A DNA stretch of 64,000 nucleotides, from assembly GCF_002135315.1 (NCBI RefSeq), contig NZ_NEGA01000002.1, forward strand, positions 124,001-188,000. Reading direction: 5' to 3'. Position numbers and translations under genes: made by a program. Below, piece by piece: positions 27,101-37,107 of the stretch. Position 1 is the first letter of the stretch. Every line of letters begins with the position of its first letter. Source of the stretch: Acinetobacter sp. ANC 3903. Its GTDB lineage: Bacteria; Pseudomonadota; Gammaproteobacteria; Pseudomonadales; Moraxellaceae. The notes below the pieces were generated by a model, which did no database searches, was not told where the DNA came from, and worked only from the letters and a program-made list of their open reading frames with translations.

Positions 27101-27706
27101 GATATCGCCAATTTCCCGAACCGGATGATGGTCACTCTTGATGATGGTACAGCACGTATTGAAGTGTCGGCCAATCATGAACGGTTCCAGCGTTTTAAAG
27201 ACATCATCCAGAATGAAAAAGTGGTGGTCATTGAAGGCGAAATATACGAGCGCGAAGGTTTTGACCGTCCAATGGGGCGCTTGACCAAAGCCTTTAGCCT
27301 GAATGAAATCCGTCAAAAACGTGCCAACAGCATTCAGATCAAGCTGAACCCGGAACATCTCACCGCTTCACTGAGTCAGGATTTACGCAAGATTTTAACG
27401 CCATTCTGTAATGTCGACATGTGTAACCATATCCCGATGCAATTACAGATTGATTATGCTTATGCTTCAGCAGACATCCATTTAGGCCTGAACTGGAACG
27501 TGGCACCACTAGATGAACTGCTGGCGAAATTACGTGACTATTTTGGCAAAGACGTGATTCACATCGAATATCAGGTTAAATCCAAAGCGGCCAAAGCCGT
27601 CAGTTACGAGCAGGCCAAGCCTGCCAATGTTCCACCGCCTCCAGCCAATGTGAGCATGGATGATGCGATGGACATGTATCAGGCTGAAGCCAGTCAATAT
27701 TCTTAA
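24137..27706 (+). CDS. dnaE: DNA polymerase III alpha subunit
   Basis: Replicative DNA polymerase catalytic subunit, 1189 aa. It has an N-terminal PHP domain (FVHLGIHTEFSITESI), the C-family polymerase core with PVGPGRGSGAGSLVAY and the catalytic aspartates in PDFDVDF (D398 and D400), the helix-hairpin-helix region, and a C-terminal OB fold (TTVFAGLVVDIANFPNRMMV). Some PHP metal ligands appear substituted (for example HTEFS rather than HSEYS), as in other non-nucleolytic alpha subunits; proofreading then falls to DnaQ elsewhere. trmJ follows 33 bp later on the same strand. Confidence 0.97.
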   Translation: MQFVHLGIHTEFSITESIVRIPDLVKAAANEEMPALALTDLSNLHAAVKFYKKCLDKGIKPILGSEIRLNDAEHRVTLLSMTNKGWRSLTELVSEGFISGQQLDIPCVQKDWILDQHQDLIVLLGMQSDVGKMLITSNPDKAEPLLQEWIEKFGNRVYLALTRTNRPDEDAFIEEAVKLAKKYNIGVVAHNDVHFITRDDFEAHEARVCIADGYVLGDNRRPKTYSPEQYFKTAVEMTELFSDIPTAIENTYHIAKRCNVTLRLGFNDLPDYPIPEGHTIDTYFAHLSEQGLEERLNFLYPPEKRGEDWPEIRKPYDERLAFEVKIILDMGFPGYFLIVMDFIQWSKGNGVPVGPGRGSGAGSLVAYSLKITDLDPLRYDLLFERFLNPERVSMPDFDVDFCIAGRDRVIEYVARTYGHDAVSQIATFGTMAAKGAIRDVARVLGKSYGLADRISKMIPTKPLGLSLEESIEAEPQLKDIVTNPSNPDNDDAAEIWEMALKLEGITRNTGKHAGGVVIAPTKLTDYSAVMCDADGTGRVAQFDKDDVESAGLVKFDFLGLRNLTVIEDAIQHINARADIKDPVNISYIPLDDKAAYEIFASANTTAVFQFESVGMKKMLKEARPSKFEEIIAFVSLYRPGPMDLIPDFIHRMHGGEFEYLHPLLEGVLEPTYGIMVYQEQVMQAAQFCAGYSLGGADLLRRAMGKKKPEEMVKQRQIFIKGAAEKDIDEATANHIFDYMEKFAGYGFNKSHAAAYALVAYQTAWLKAHYPAEFMAAVMTSEMQNTDNVVFLIDDCRHNNLEVLPPSVNMSIYQFHASSENTIVYGLGAIKGVGEAAMQSVIESRVSDGPYKDLFDFCHRVDLKKINKRTLEALIRAGAMDCLGIERADLMAQLPEAVQAAEQARSNRETGIMDLFGEVEEVQRKPSKPVKPWSDEVRLKGEKDTLGLYLTGHPIDVYRPELKSFIPVRINELTPTRRGVTTVFAGLVVDIANFPNRMMVTLDDGTARIEVSANHERFQRFKDIIQNEKVVVIEGEIYEREGFDRPMGRLTKAFSLNEIRQKRANSIQIKLNPEHLTASLSQDLRKILTPFCNVDMCNHIPMQLQIDYAYASADIHLGLNWNVAPLDELLAKLRDYFGKDVIHIEYQVKSKAAKAVSYEQAKPANVPPPPANVSMDDAMDMYQAEASQYS

Positions 27707-27739
27707 TTTTTAAATCTTTAAATTCAAATCGGACACATT

Positions 27740-28597
27740 ATGAGTCAAGTTGACAATGCTGTGGTTTCCGCACATCTCTCCCATGTGCGTATTGTCATGG
27801 TCAATACTACCTTACCCGCCAATATTGGTAGCGCATTACGTGCAATGAAAACCATGGGTCTATCCAAGCTGGTACTGGTCGCGCCCAAAACCTACCCGCA
27901 TCCTGATATTGATGCCTTGGCCGCAGGTGCAGCCGATCTGATTGAACAGATTGAAATTGTACCTACGTTGGAAGAAGCGATTAAAGATTGCCATCTGGTC
28001 TTTGGAACCAGTGCGCGTAGCCGTACCATTCCCTGGCCTTTACTGGATGCCCGACCTGCTGCGGAAAAATCATTGCAGGCGGTAGTACAAGACCAACAGG
28101 AAATTGCGGTGATTTTTGGTCGTGAAGACCGCGGCTTGACCAATGAAGAATTAGCCTTGGCCAATTATCATGTCACTATTCCAGTCAATAACGATTACGG
28201 CGTACTCAATGTTGCGCAAGCCATTCAAGTGATTTGCTATGAAATGCGCATGGCAGCGATGGCGTTGACTGAGCAGAAGGAAGATCCTGAGGCAACAATG
28301 CACGTGACTGACAGTATTGACATGCAATGGGACGAACCCCTAGTCACGCATGAACAAATGGAACAATTTTACCCGCATATTGAAAAAATGCTGGCTGAAA
28401 TTGAATTTATGGACCCGAAAAACCCACGATTATTGCCTTTACGCTTGCGCCGATTATTTGGACGTATACAATTAGATCGTATGGAATATCATTTACTTCG
28501 TGGCATATTCAGCCGTGTACAGGCATTAAATAACGGTACATGGAAAAAATCTACAGACAAAACAACCGATTCTTCAGAGGATCAATCTAATGCTTAA
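27740..28597 (+). CDS. trmJ: tRNA (cytidine/uridine-2'-O-)-methyltransferase TrmJ
   Basis: SPOUT-family methyltransferase acting on the ribose of tRNA position 32. Knot-forming motifs are visible: [23 protein letters not shown] near the N-terminus, [15 protein letters not shown], and [22 protein letters not shown]. The length of 285 aa is slightly above E. coli TrmJ. Its last 8 bp overlap the start of cysE, indicating coupled translation, although the two functions are unrelated. Confidence 0.92.
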   Translation: MSQVDNAVVSAHLSHVRIVMVNTTLPANIGSALRAMKTMGLSKLVLVAPKTYPHPDIDALAAGAADLIEQIEIVPTLEEAIKDCHLVFGTSARSRTIPWPLLDARPAAEKSLQAVVQDQQEIAVIFGREDRGLTNEELALANYHVTIPVNNDYGVLNVAQAIQVICYEMRMAAMALTEQKEDPEATMHVTDSIDMQWDEPLVTHEQMEQFYPHIEKMLAEIEFMDPKNPRLLPLRLRRLFGRIQLDRMEYHLLRGIFSRVQALNNGTWKKSTDKTTDSSEDQSNA

Positions 28598-29399
28598 GCA
28601 GCTCAAAGAAGATATACAAGCTGTATTCGCGCGCGATCCTGCCGCTCGAAACACTTTAGAAGTTCTTACCACTTATCCTGGCATACACGCGCTGATTATG
28701 CACCGTGTTGCTCATGAACTTTGGCAAAAAGAGTGTAAAGGCTCGGCTCGCCTGCTGTCTTCTTTTAGCCGCTTTGCCACAGGCATTGAAATTCACCCGG
28801 GTGCGAAAATTGGCCGCCGTTTCTTTATCGATCATGGCATGGGCGTAGTCATTGGTGAAACTGCCGAGATTGGTGATGATGTCACCCTGTATCACGGCGT
28901 AACGCTTGGCGGCACCACCTGGAATAAAGGCAAGCGCCATCCGACTTTGGAAGATGGCGTGGTCGTGGGTGCAGGAGCAAAAATCCTCGGCCCATTTACT
29001 GTGGGGAAAAATGCAAAGGTCGGTTCCAATGCCGTGGTGACCAAGGCAGTTCCCCCCAATACCACAGCAGTAGGCAATCCGGCGCGTTTTATTACCAAAG
29101 ACCAGCCTAAAGATGCAGAAGAGGCGCGTCGTCGTGATTATGCAGAAAGTATTGGTTTCCAGCCTTATGCAGCCACACAGGATCAGTCCGATCCGATTCT
29201 GGATGGCATGCGTATTTTATTGGATCGTATTCAACTTAATGAAAAACGCATGAATACTTTATGCCAGCGTTTATCTTTGCTTGACCCAAGCTTTAAAAAG
29301 CAGCAGCAAAATGAACAGCCCTTCAGTGTTGAAGAACTTAAAATCATTGAAGATGTGCGCCGCGAATGTGAAGCACAAAGTAGTCAATCTAAAGCTTAA
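28590..29399 (+). CDS. cysE: Serine O-acetyltransferase
   Basis: Converts L-serine and acetyl-CoA to O-acetylserine, the first step of cysteine synthesis. The left-handed beta-helix hexapeptide region is clear ([24 protein letters not shown], with catalytic His in the DHGMG and YHGVTLG segments), preceded by the helical IHPGAKIG block. The length of 269 aa is close to E. coli CysE. The C-terminal extension is charged and Gln-rich. It overlaps trmJ by 8 bp. Feedback inhibition by cysteine is usual for the family. Confidence 0.94.
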   Translation: MLKQLKEDIQAVFARDPAARNTLEVLTTYPGIHALIMHRVAHELWQKECKGSARLLSSFSRFATGIEIHPGAKIGRRFFIDHGMGVVIGETAEIGDDVTLYHGVTLGGTTWNKGKRHPTLEDGVVVGAGAKILGPFTVGKNAKVGSNAVVTKAVPPNTTAVGNPARFITKDQPKDAEEARRRDYAESIGFQPYAATQDQSDPILDGMRILLDRIQLNEKRMNTLCQRLSLLDPSFKKQQQNEQPFSVEELKIIEDVRRECEAQSSQSKA

Positions 29400-29432
29400 C
29401 CAGCTGATCTGAATCTTAACAAGCGCTTACTT

Positions 29433-29470
29433 GTATGTTCCTGAGCATTTTTCTAGACTGAGGAACATAC
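29433..29470. repeat. 10-bp inverted repeat after cysE
   Basis: GTATGTTCCT (29433-29442) and AGGAACATAC (29461-29470) with an 18-base loop. The loop end and right arm (ATTTTTCTAGACTGAGGA) resemble the purH-purD spacer hairpin. No T-tract follows. Confidence 0.6.
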
Positions 29471-29510
29471 CGAATGACCAATTTTAAAATTAAATGAATG
29501 GATGATCCAT

Positions 29511-30425
29511 ATGACTCTTAAGCCTTTGGCATGTACCTTAATTGCTGTTTCTTTACTTTCGGGGTGTAGCTCGACACCAACAAAAGATAAAAATTCGAAT
29601 TCCCCTATTGTTTTCACTGAACCTGAATTGACCGCTCCGTTCTATGCACTGAATCCATTTAACTATGATGCGCCTCCTCCATTTGAAATTGCATTACAAA
29701 AAGCTGCTGCACAGCCTGTAACAAAAATGGAGGTGATCTCGCCAAGTGATCCGTCGAAAAAAGTAACCCTTGATGTCAACAAGTTGATCATTCCTACAGT
29801 AAACAGCAATCAACGTAATGTAAAATATGCGGTTATTGCCGGTGATAATGAATTTGATATCACTGAAATTGATGACTTCTTGCAGTTGGTAGAAGGCAAG
29901 GCACGTCATTACCCGCCTCGTTTCACTGAACGTCAGGAACGTAAAGGCTTTGAAGCTAAACTCAAACAAGTGACTCAGCAGCTAGATACCTTGGCTTCGA
30001 AAGACAATGCCTCTTTTGATGTGCTGATCCGTGCATTTAAAGCCAGCGTAATGGCCCGTAACCTGGACTTGGGTTCAGTCTATACCACCAAATCTTTAAC
30101 CTATGCACAGCGTATTTTAAGAATCAACACCAATGACGCCGAAGCAAACTTCTGGTTTGGTTTTGGTTTATCTGAAGGTGGTGGTCAACGTGAAGCCATT
30201 CCTTATTTAGATAAAGCCATGAAAGCGGGTGTGCAGGAAGCTTATCTCTGTGCGGCAAATAACTACATTGCCATGGAACAAAAGAAAAATGCGATTCAGG
30301 TGATGAAAAATTACAAAGTGAAATATCCGCAGGAAGCTGAAGTTGCTGACCGTTTAATTACTGAAATTGAAAAACAAGGTCGCTGGAATGTATGGCAAGT
30401 GCTTAATCCAGCTAAAGCCCCTTAA
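29511..30425 (+). CDS. Lipoprotein with TPR-like C-terminal region
   Basis: A 304-aa predicted lipoprotein: MTLKPLACTLIAVSLLSGC gives a lipobox with the lipidated cysteine at residue 19. The C-terminal third has TPR-like helices (EANFWFGFGLSEGGGQREAIPY and AANNYIAMEQKKNAIQVMKN). Function not recognised. An in-frame ATG also lies at 29502, but the second one gives a standard signal length. Another lipoprotein gene follows after a terminator, so both may act in the envelope; nothing more specific can be said. Confidence 0.8.
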   Translation: MTLKPLACTLIAVSLLSGCSSTPTKDKNSNSPIVFTEPELTAPFYALNPFNYDAPPPFEIALQKAAAQPVTKMEVISPSDPSKKVTLDVNKLIIPTVNSNQRNVKYAVIAGDNEFDITEIDDFLQLVEGKARHYPPRFTERQERKGFEAKLKQVTQQLDTLASKDNASFDVLIRAFKASVMARNLDLGSVYTTKSLTYAQRILRINTNDAEANFWFGFGLSEGGGQREAIPYLDKAMKAGVQEAYLCAANNYIAMEQKKNAIQVMKNYKVKYPQEAEVADRLITEIEKQGRWNVWQVLNPAKAP

Positions 30426-30450
30426 TTTTTAAATCTTAAATGAGCATTTC

Positions 30451-30479
30451 AAATAGGCCGTTCAGTACGGCCTATTTTT
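30451..30479 (+). terminator. Terminator between the two lipoprotein genes
   Basis: AAATAGGCCG / CGGCCTATTT stem with loop TTCAGTA, ending in a T-run. Confidence 0.88.
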
Positions 30480-30555
30480 ATGTGCATGAATTGAAAATTA
30501 GAAGAATTATCGTATGATGAAGAAAAATTCAAACAATACTTAGTTGACAATCTTT

Positions 30556-32565
30556 ATGCCAAAACAAATATATAAAGTTTTATTTGCTTCGCTGCTGAGT
30601 AGTTACCTGCTTACAGGTTGTCAAATTGTCAGTGTTAAAAGCCAAGCCATCAATGTCTCGATTGCCAATGAACGTGACAGTATTCTGACCCGCAATAAAT
30701 TGAGTGAAGCCAGCTTGAATGTCCTGTCTATGACCGGTCGTGAAGCTAAAATTTGCTCCGACCAACCCGACCAGTGTATTCAGGAACTGCAACAAATTCC
30801 GCAAATCCAGGATGAACAACTGCTCTCTACAGCAAGTGAAATCTATTTAGCCAAAGCCTTAACCTTCGAAAAATCAAATGATTGCAAAGTCGGCATATTA
30901 AGCAGCACCCGCTCTGAAGAAAAACAAAAACTGCAAAAAGACACCTATGAGCAATGTTTAGACCAGCAACTGTATATGCTGGATCGAAGCATTCGCTATA
31001 GCTATGCCTATATGTTTAAAACCAAACGTGAACCCCAAGGCCGTATTTTTGATAACCGGCAGGTCCAGATTCGTGACTTTTATAATTTAGCCCTGGCCAA
31101 ACTGGTTTCAGCCTATGGCTTACGCTACAAACCCACGACTGTAGAACCGCAAATTAAAGTCGGTAAAAGCATTTACAGCATTAACTTCGATTACTATCCT
31201 CAATTAAAAGATCAAAAAATTGAACAATTGCTTTCCAGTTATAATCTGAACTTTTCAGGTTTACGTTCAATCACCCGCCGTGATGGTTTTGGTTCAGAAT
31301 TTGTCTTGGTTTTACCGCAAGTCAAAGAGGATATCGGTGAATCTAAACATCCCTATATTATCGACCCGATAAATTTTAGTTACAAAAATGGCATCAATCC
31401 GAATATTCATCAAGCGCGCTATCTGGCAGCAACCCTGACTGCACAGCCCAAGTCGGCAACCAATGTCAAAGATATTTTAAATAATGCAGAATTTGAACTC
31501 AAAGCCTTTGACCCTTATAAATACGAACAGGTCAATGTAGGCGGCAAAAACTACCCGCTGGCAGCCAACTTCTCTACCCCGTATGGTTTATGGCTGGCGC
31601 AAAACAATCTGGGCAAAGCAGCTTATTTGACCCTGATCAATCGTGATGAACATCTCACCATGCCGCATTTATACATGCTTGAACCGTATAACCCGAATAA
31701 AAAAGTCATTGTACTGGTGCATGGTCTGGCCAGTAGCCCGGAAGCCTGGATTCGTCTAACCAACGATATTATGGGTGATACGGTACTGCGGGAAAACTTC
31801 CAGGTCTGGCAAGTATTTTATTCTACCAATATGCCGATTATTGAAAGCCGCTTTCAGATTTATGCCCTGCTCACTCAAGCCTTTGCCCAGGTCGATGCCA
31901 ATGCACCAGCCAAAAAAGATGCAGTACTGGTTGGGCATAGTATGGGCGGCATTATCGCCCGTCTTTTGGTCAGTGATGCCGATACCACCAAAAAAGCATT
32001 ATCGATGATGAATAATCGCCAGTTAAATAAATATCAAAAATTACCGATCATTTCGCAACGTTTGGTGATGAAGGATATTCCTAATTTCTCTCGTGCCATT
32101 TTCCTCGCAAGCCCACACAAAGGAACAGATTATGCCGATCGCTGGTTTACCAGAGCAGCACGTAAAATCATCCGCATTCCTGGCGCATTTCTCTCTGCAA
32201 TTAGCGATAGCATACAAAGTCAGGATCTGGATTTTAAAGACTTGTTGCAGCAAATTGATCATGGTCTCATCCAAAATGGCCCCAGTGATTTAAGTCACCA
32301 ATCGAAATTCATGGAACTCACCAAAGATATTCAGCCACGTAAAGGCTTGGTGTTCCACTCCATTATGGGCAATGCGACGACAAGTGATGATCCCAATATC
32401 ATTACTGATGATGTGGTGCCCTATAGAAGCGCGCATTTAGATGGTGCTGCTTCGGAAAAAATCATCAAGGGTGGCCATTCGATTCAGGAAACGCCAGAAG
32501 CGGTTTTAGAACTGCGTCGAATATTACGACTACATTTGACCAAACTCGGTTTGCATCAACCTTAA
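30556..32565 (+). CDS. Large lipoprotein with C-terminal alpha/beta-hydrolase (lipase/esterase-like) domain
   Basis: A 669-aa predicted lipoprotein (lipobox LLTGC, cysteine about residue 22). The first 370 or so residues are not recognised. The C-terminal part is an alpha/beta hydrolase: the oxyanion region VIVLVHGLASSPEAW, the nucleophile elbow VGHSMGG (Ser462), and a late KGGHSIQ His that could complete the triad, with the acid uncertain. It is probably anchored in the envelope and acts on a lipid or ester substrate there (inference). A TTG at 30544 is also in frame; the ATG at 30556 gives a cleaner signal. Confidence 0.85.
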   Translation: MPKQIYKVLFASLLSSYLLTGCQIVSVKSQAINVSIANERDSILTRNKLSEASLNVLSMTGREAKICSDQPDQCIQELQQIPQIQDEQLLSTASEIYLAKALTFEKSNDCKVGILSSTRSEEKQKLQKDTYEQCLDQQLYMLDRSIRYSYAYMFKTKREPQGRIFDNRQVQIRDFYNLALAKLVSAYGLRYKPTTVEPQIKVGKSIYSINFDYYPQLKDQKIEQLLSSYNLNFSGLRSITRRDGFGSEFVLVLPQVKEDIGESKHPYIIDPINFSYKNGINPNIHQARYLAATLTAQPKSATNVKDILNNAEFELKAFDPYKYEQVNVGGKNYPLAANFSTPYGLWLAQNNLGKAAYLTLINRDEHLTMPHLYMLEPYNPNKKVIVLVHGLASSPEAWIRLTNDIMGDTVLRENFQVWQVFYSTNMPIIESRFQIYALLTQAFAQVDANAPAKKDAVLVGHSMGGIIARLLVSDADTTKKALSMMNNRQLNKYQKLPIISQRLVMKDIPNFSRAIFLASPHKGTDYADRWFTRAARKIIRIPGAFLSAISDSIQSQDLDFKDLLQQIDHGLIQNGPSDLSHQSKFMELTKDIQPRKGLVFHSIMGNATTSDDPNIITDDVVPYRSAHLDGAASEKIIKGGHSIQETPEAVLELRRILRLHLTKLGLHQP

Positions 32566-32956
32566 TGTCCATTGAAACCTCAGTAAAAGATCGACCGGCA
32601 AAGTCAGACAAAGCGAACCTTGCTGGTCGATCGGCTCAGATTGAATCGTTGCCACTCATCTTTGCTTCAGACTAAAACATTTCCGCTTTGCTTTTGCATC
32701 ACAGCAGAACTGCTGTTTTTCTATTTTTTACCCATTTACTGCAAAGCATTTTTCGCAATTCATGCAAATTTGATAAGATGTCTGGGCAGATGAGACTCAG
32801 TTTTTTCCTAGATCGGGTTGGCTAGAAAATGACAACAATAGCAGAGCCAAAACCTAGGATTCAACTGACAAAAATTTATGCATAAATTTGAAATTGGTGA
32901 GACAGCCAAGTTTTTAACGATTTAAATGTATTCAAATATTTAAGGATTTTACCTCA
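32566..32956. other. Gene-free region upstream of mutS
   Basis: 391 bp. It contains a 13-bp inverted repeat, GATCGACCGGCAA at 32589-32601 and TTGCTGGTCGATC at 32620-32632 (one G-T pair, 18-base loop, no T-tract), and further on a CCTAG / CTAGG pair bracketing about 40 bp near 32808-32860. No coding frame or recognisable RNA gene was found. A mutS promoter probably lies near 32770-32790. Confidence 0.5.
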
Positions 32957-35593
32957 ATGAGTTACCCGGAAATCATGGCTGATTTTTCCAATTTAACGCC
33001 GATGATGCAGCAGTACATGAGCGTCAAAATGCAGCATCCACATTCACTGATGTTTTATCGCATGGGTGACTTTTATGAACTGTTTTTTGACGATGCCCAT
33101 AAAGCAGCCAAATTATTGGGGATTACCTTAACTCATCGTGGCAAGGCCAATGGTGATCCGATTCCCATGGCAGGTGTTCCCTATCATGCGGCCGAAGGCT
33201 ATTTAGCCCGTCTGGTCAAGAAAGGCGAAACGGTCGTTATTTGCGAGCAACTGGGTGAGGTTACCGGTAAAGGTCCGGTTGAACGCGGTGTAGTCCGTAT
33301 CATTACCCCAGGTACCCTGACCGATGATGCACTGTTAAACAGTTATCAATCTTCCAATCTGGTTGCACTGTGCCTACAGCAAGGCCAGATTGGTATCGCA
33401 CTGCTGGATTTGAGCGCAGGTATTTTCAAAGTCCAGCAACAGGAGTTCCAGCACGAGCAGCTGGCGATTGAGCTTTCACGCTTAATGCCAAGTGAAATTG
33501 TGGTCGATGAAGACATTGTTGACCCCAATATTATTGAGCAAATTAAAAAACAGCTCGACTGCCCTGTGACCCGCCGTCCCAATGTCGATTTCAACCTGAA
33601 CAATGCGCAAAAAACTTTATGTGACCAGTTTGCGGTAGCTACCCTTTCCGGTTTTGGTATTGATCATTTACCGCTTGCCAAGGCAGCGGCAGCAGCGTTG
33701 ATTCATTACGCTAAAGAAACCCAGAAGACTGCACTGCCACATATCCGTTCCATTCAACTGGAACAAAGCAGTGACTTTATTGCTTTAGATCCGGTCACAA
33801 GGCGTAATCTGGAACTGGTGGAACCATTGTTTGAGCATGGCACCTCTTTATTCCAGCTCATTAATGACTGTCAGACCGCAATGGGCGGCCGTCTGCTCAG
33901 CCGCACCCTGATGCAGCCTTTACGCGACACCAAAATACTGGATGCCCGTCTGGATGCCATTACCGCCATGCTAAATGGCTATCATGAGTCTCCTGTTCGT
34001 CTGGTCCTGAAAGAAATTAGCGATATTGAACGTGTATTAAGTCGGGTGGCTTTAGGCAGTGCGCGTCCGCGTGATCTGGTGCAACTGCGTCAGGCCTGTG
34101 CGCAAATTCCGTTCTTACGTCATGCCCTTCAGCCGATGACTCAAGCTAAGCAATCCGATCTAATTCAGCAATTGAATGATGAACTGGGTGATTTTCATGG
34201 CTTACATCAACGCCTGATGTCTGCGATTGTTGAAAATCCCCCGGTATTACTCCGTGATGGTAATGTCATTGCAGAAGGTTTCGATACCGAACTGGATGAG
34301 CTGCGTAAAATCCGTGATCACGCCGGACAGTTCCTTATTGATCTGGAAACCCAAGAACGTGCCAACACCGGCATTTCAACCCTAAAAATTGGCTATAACC
34401 GTGTCAGTGGCTACTATATCGAGCTGACCCGTGCTCAGGCGGAGCAGGCACCGGATCATTATATCCGTCGCCAGACTTTAAAAAATGCTGAACGCTATAT
34501 CACCCCAGAACTGAAATCTTTTGAAGATAAAGTGCTGTCAAGTGAATCACGTGCCCTTGCACGTGAAAAAATGCTGTTTGAAATACTGCTGGATGAATTA
34601 CGTCAAGACATTGGCAATTTACAAATGATGAGCAGCTCGATTGCGCAGATTGACATGCTGGCCAATTTCGCCCATCAGGCCCGTTTGCGTAACTGGTCGC
34701 GTCCAGAATACAGCCCTGAAATTGGGGTCAAAATTGTTGCAGGCCGACATCCTGTGGTTGAAGCCTTAAGCAAGACAGCCTTTACTCCGAATGACACCAC
34801 CTTAGATTACAACCACCGTATGGCGATTGTGACCGGGCCGAATATGGGCGGTAAATCGACCTTTATGCGCCAAACGGCGCTGATCAGTCTACTCGCCTAC
34901 TGTGGTGCTTACGTACCGGCCAAATCGGCAGTATTAGGCCCAATTGATCGCGTCTTTACCCGTATTGGTTCAGCAGATGACTTATCGACCGGTAAATCAA
35001 CCTTTATGGTGGAAATGACGGAAACTTCACAGATTCTACATCATGCCACCAACCAGTCTTTGGTGTTGATGGATGAAGTCGGACGCGGTACCAGTACTTA
35101 CGATGGTCTATCTTTGGCTTGGGCCTGTGTGATTGACCTGAGCAAGCGCATTAAATGCCTGTGCTTATTTGCCACTCATTATTTTGAACTCACCGAACTG
35201 GGTAAAGAGTCAGGCATTGATAACTACCATGTCACGGCCAAAGAACTGAACGGTAATTTAATTTTGCTGCACAAGGTTCAGCATGGTCCTGCCAGTCAAA
35301 GTCATGGCTTACAGGTGGCCAAACTGGCCGGCATTCCAGCCAGCGTGATTAAAGAGGCGCAAAACCGGTTGAAGATTTTGGAAAAGCAGCAACATCAGCA
35401 ACTCAATAAAGCCGTACAAAATGATTTATTTAGTGTGGTTGATGAACCTGCTATTGAAATCATTGAACGTATAGTGGAAATTGAAAAAGATGTGCCTGCA
35501 TTGAATCTGTTAAGGTCGCTAGATGTAGACAGCCTTTCTCCTCGGGAAGCCTTGCAACAGATTTATGCATTAAAAGATGCATTAGAAAGCTAA
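32957..35593 (+). CDS. mutS: DNA mismatch repair protein MutS
   Basis: Recognises mismatches and recruits MutL. The N-terminal mismatch-binding domain has the Phe-x-Glu wedge in [11 protein letters not shown], followed by connector, lever and clamp domains. The ATPase has Walker [10 protein letters not shown] (near residue 628) and the Walker B/dimer segment [17 protein letters not shown]. The short C-terminal tetramerisation-like tail is present ([20 protein letters not shown]). The length of 878 aa is normal. It is flanked by its own terminator, so probably monocistronic. Confidence 0.97.
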   Translation: MSYPEIMADFSNLTPMMQQYMSVKMQHPHSLMFYRMGDFYELFFDDAHKAAKLLGITLTHRGKANGDPIPMAGVPYHAAEGYLARLVKKGETVVICEQLGEVTGKGPVERGVVRIITPGTLTDDALLNSYQSSNLVALCLQQGQIGIALLDLSAGIFKVQQQEFQHEQLAIELSRLMPSEIVVDEDIVDPNIIEQIKKQLDCPVTRRPNVDFNLNNAQKTLCDQFAVATLSGFGIDHLPLAKAAAAALIHYAKETQKTALPHIRSIQLEQSSDFIALDPVTRRNLELVEPLFEHGTSLFQLINDCQTAMGGRLLSRTLMQPLRDTKILDARLDAITAMLNGYHESPVRLVLKEISDIERVLSRVALGSARPRDLVQLRQACAQIPFLRHALQPMTQAKQSDLIQQLNDELGDFHGLHQRLMSAIVENPPVLLRDGNVIAEGFDTELDELRKIRDHAGQFLIDLETQERANTGISTLKIGYNRVSGYYIELTRAQAEQAPDHYIRRQTLKNAERYITPELKSFEDKVLSSESRALAREKMLFEILLDELRQDIGNLQMMSSSIAQIDMLANFAHQARLRNWSRPEYSPEIGVKIVAGRHPVVEALSKTAFTPNDTTLDYNHRMAIVTGPNMGGKSTFMRQTALISLLAYCGAYVPAKSAVLGPIDRVFTRIGSADDLSTGKSTFMVEMTETSQILHHATNQSLVLMDEVGRGTSTYDGLSLAWACVIDLSKRIKCLCLFATHYFELTELGKESGIDNYHVTAKELNGNLILLHKVQHGPASQSHGLQVAKLAGIPASVIKEAQNRLKILEKQQHQQLNKAVQNDLFSVVDEPAIEIIERIVEIEKDVPALNLLRSLDVDSLSPREALQQIYALKDALES

Positions 35594-35608
35594 TCAAAAT
35601 CTGCATCA

Positions 35609-35636
35609 AAAAAGACTTCTAAATAGAAGTCTTTTT
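35609..35636 (+). terminator. Terminator of mutS
   Basis: AAAAAGACTTCT / AGAAGTCTTTTT stem with loop AAAT, 15 bp after the stop. Confidence 0.93.
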
Positions 35637-35792
35637 CATTTACTACAATTATTTAATGAAATATGCAATTTTTATCAAAATTAACAGCGCTATATATAAC
35701 AAATATCAATAAAAGCAATTGTTAGTTAGCAGCATTTTTGCCTAAAATACTGCAAGAGTAATTAGAACCATATTTTTTAGGTAGCTGTCGCC

Positions 35793-36116
35793 ATGACCTT
35801 TGTTGTCACTGAAAATTGTATTAAATGTAAATACCAAGACTGCGTAGAAGTTTGTCCGGTAGATTGTTTCTACGAAGGTCCAAATTTCCTCGTAATTAAT
35901 CCTGATGAATGTATTGACTGTGCATTATGCGAACCTGAATGCCCGGCTAATGCTATTTTCTCGGAAGATGAGTTACCTGAAGGTCAAGAAGTCTTTATTG
36001 AACTTAATGCTGATCTTTCACAAAAATGGCCAAATATCACTCAAATTGGCGATCAGCCTGCTGACCGTGAAGAATGGAATGGTAAAGCTGACAAGTTACA
36101 GTATTTGGAAAAATAA
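35793..36116 (+). CDS. fdxA: Seven-iron ferredoxin FdxA
   Basis: A 107-aa cytoplasmic electron carrier with one [3Fe-4S] and one [4Fe-4S] cluster, judged from the cysteine pattern [17 protein letters not shown] in the first half and [12 protein letters not shown] in the second. The C-terminal extension ([20 protein letters not shown]) is typical of the FdxA/Azotobacter ferredoxin I type. The partner is unknown. It often lies beside mutS in Pseudomonas and relatives, as here. It has its own terminator. Confidence 0.93.
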   Translation: MTFVVTENCIKCKYQDCVEVCPVDCFYEGPNFLVINPDECIDCALCEPECPANAIFSEDELPEGQEVFIELNADLSQKWPNITQIGDQPADREEWNGKADKLQYLEK

Positions 36117-36136
36117 TACTGGACTTGGACTTGAAA

Positions 36137-36164
36137 AAAGATCAGCCTATGCTGATCTTTTTTT
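36137..36164 (+). terminator. Terminator of fdxA
   Basis: AAAGATCAGC / GCTGATCTTT stem with loop CTAT and a T-run. Confidence 0.92.
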
Positions 36165-36258
36165 ATACTGAAAAAATACATTTGATTGCAATATTTTCAA
36201 ATTTTATCCGTCAAATTAGATTAAAATAGCTCGTGTTTATAAATATTTGATTTCTATA

Positions 36259-36972
36259 ATGAAGCATGTTTTAAAGGGATTACTGGGCCTAACCCTAATC
36301 CCACTTGTCATGATTGGATGTAGCACATCTCCTCATAAACAAGGGCAAACACCCGATGGGAAACGGATCTTCATACCCCAAGAACGCATTAGCCTGGAAC
36401 GCCAAATTCACCCTAAAACAGTGCCTTATGTTTATAATTCATGGGTAGCAATAGGTGATAATTTACATCGTGTACGTGAATATGAAATTTTTCTGGAACG
36501 TAATGGGGTGGGTAATATTATCCCGAGTTTTGAATTATTGCGTACCGCTCGTGACTGGCAAAAATGCGGCCGTCCCCAATATATGATTCCAAATCGTGAA
36601 TTGTGGAACAATCAGATTGCGACATTACGTGTCTTTAAATACCTGGTTGCTGCCAAAGTACTTACTGACTTTGAAGTGACCTCCGTTTACCGGGATTTGC
36701 CACTTAACCAATGTGCCGGTGGTGCAAATTCGTCACGCCACTTATTTAATTCGGCGATCGATTTCCGTATTGGGCCTGAAGTGCCCCAAGCAGAAGATTA
36801 TGCATTTATTGAAAATAGCAAATTTAAATTATGTCAATTCTGGGTGCAGTACGGACAAAGCCTGAATATGGGGCTGGGTCTGTATGCTTCTGGTCAAATC
36901 CATATTGATACTCAAGGGTACCGCACCTGGGGTCCAGACCACTCACGCCACAGCTCGATGTGTAATTTTTAA
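36259..36972 (+). CDS. Lipoprotein with M15-type peptidase-like domain
   Basis: A 237-aa predicted lipoprotein (signal MKHVLKGLLGLTLIPLVMIGC, cysteine at residue 21). The C-terminal half resembles M15/D-Ala-D-Ala carboxypeptidase-like proteins: SVYRDLPLNQCAGGANSSRH, then LFNSAIDFRI gives the H-x6-D zinc pair, and QIHIDTQGYRTWG supplies the third His. It could trim peptidoglycan peptides in the periplasm; the exact bond is not predictable. The ATG at 36259 is preferred over an upstream TTG because it begins the signal peptide. It stands alone between terminators. Confidence 0.8.
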   Translation: MKHVLKGLLGLTLIPLVMIGCSTSPHKQGQTPDGKRIFIPQERISLERQIHPKTVPYVYNSWVAIGDNLHRVREYEIFLERNGVGNIIPSFELLRTARDWQKCGRPQYMIPNRELWNNQIATLRVFKYLVAAKVLTDFEVTSVYRDLPLNQCAGGANSSRHLFNSAIDFRIGPEVPQAEDYAFIENSKFKLCQFWVQYGQSLNMGLGLYASGQIHIDTQGYRTWGPDHSRHSSMCNF

Positions 36973-36990
36973 AATCATGTATTGTGGTAA

Positions 36991-37017
36991 AAAAGAGATC
37001 CTACTGATCTCTTTTTT
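36991..37017 (+). terminator. Terminator after the M15-like gene
   Basis: AAAAGAGATC / GATCTCTTTT stem with loop CTACT, followed by T residues. Confidence 0.92.
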
Positions 37018-37107
37018 ATTGCCCTATTTTCAATAAATCAAAACGATAAATTGCACTCTGAATGGAAAGGTTTAAAATGCATGCATCGCAACACAGGTGA
37101 CCAAACT

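Noticed and set aside
32589-32632. Terminator after the large lipoprotein gene
   Set aside because: The 13-bp stem is real but has an 18-base loop and no T-tract, so I list it only as an inverted repeat.
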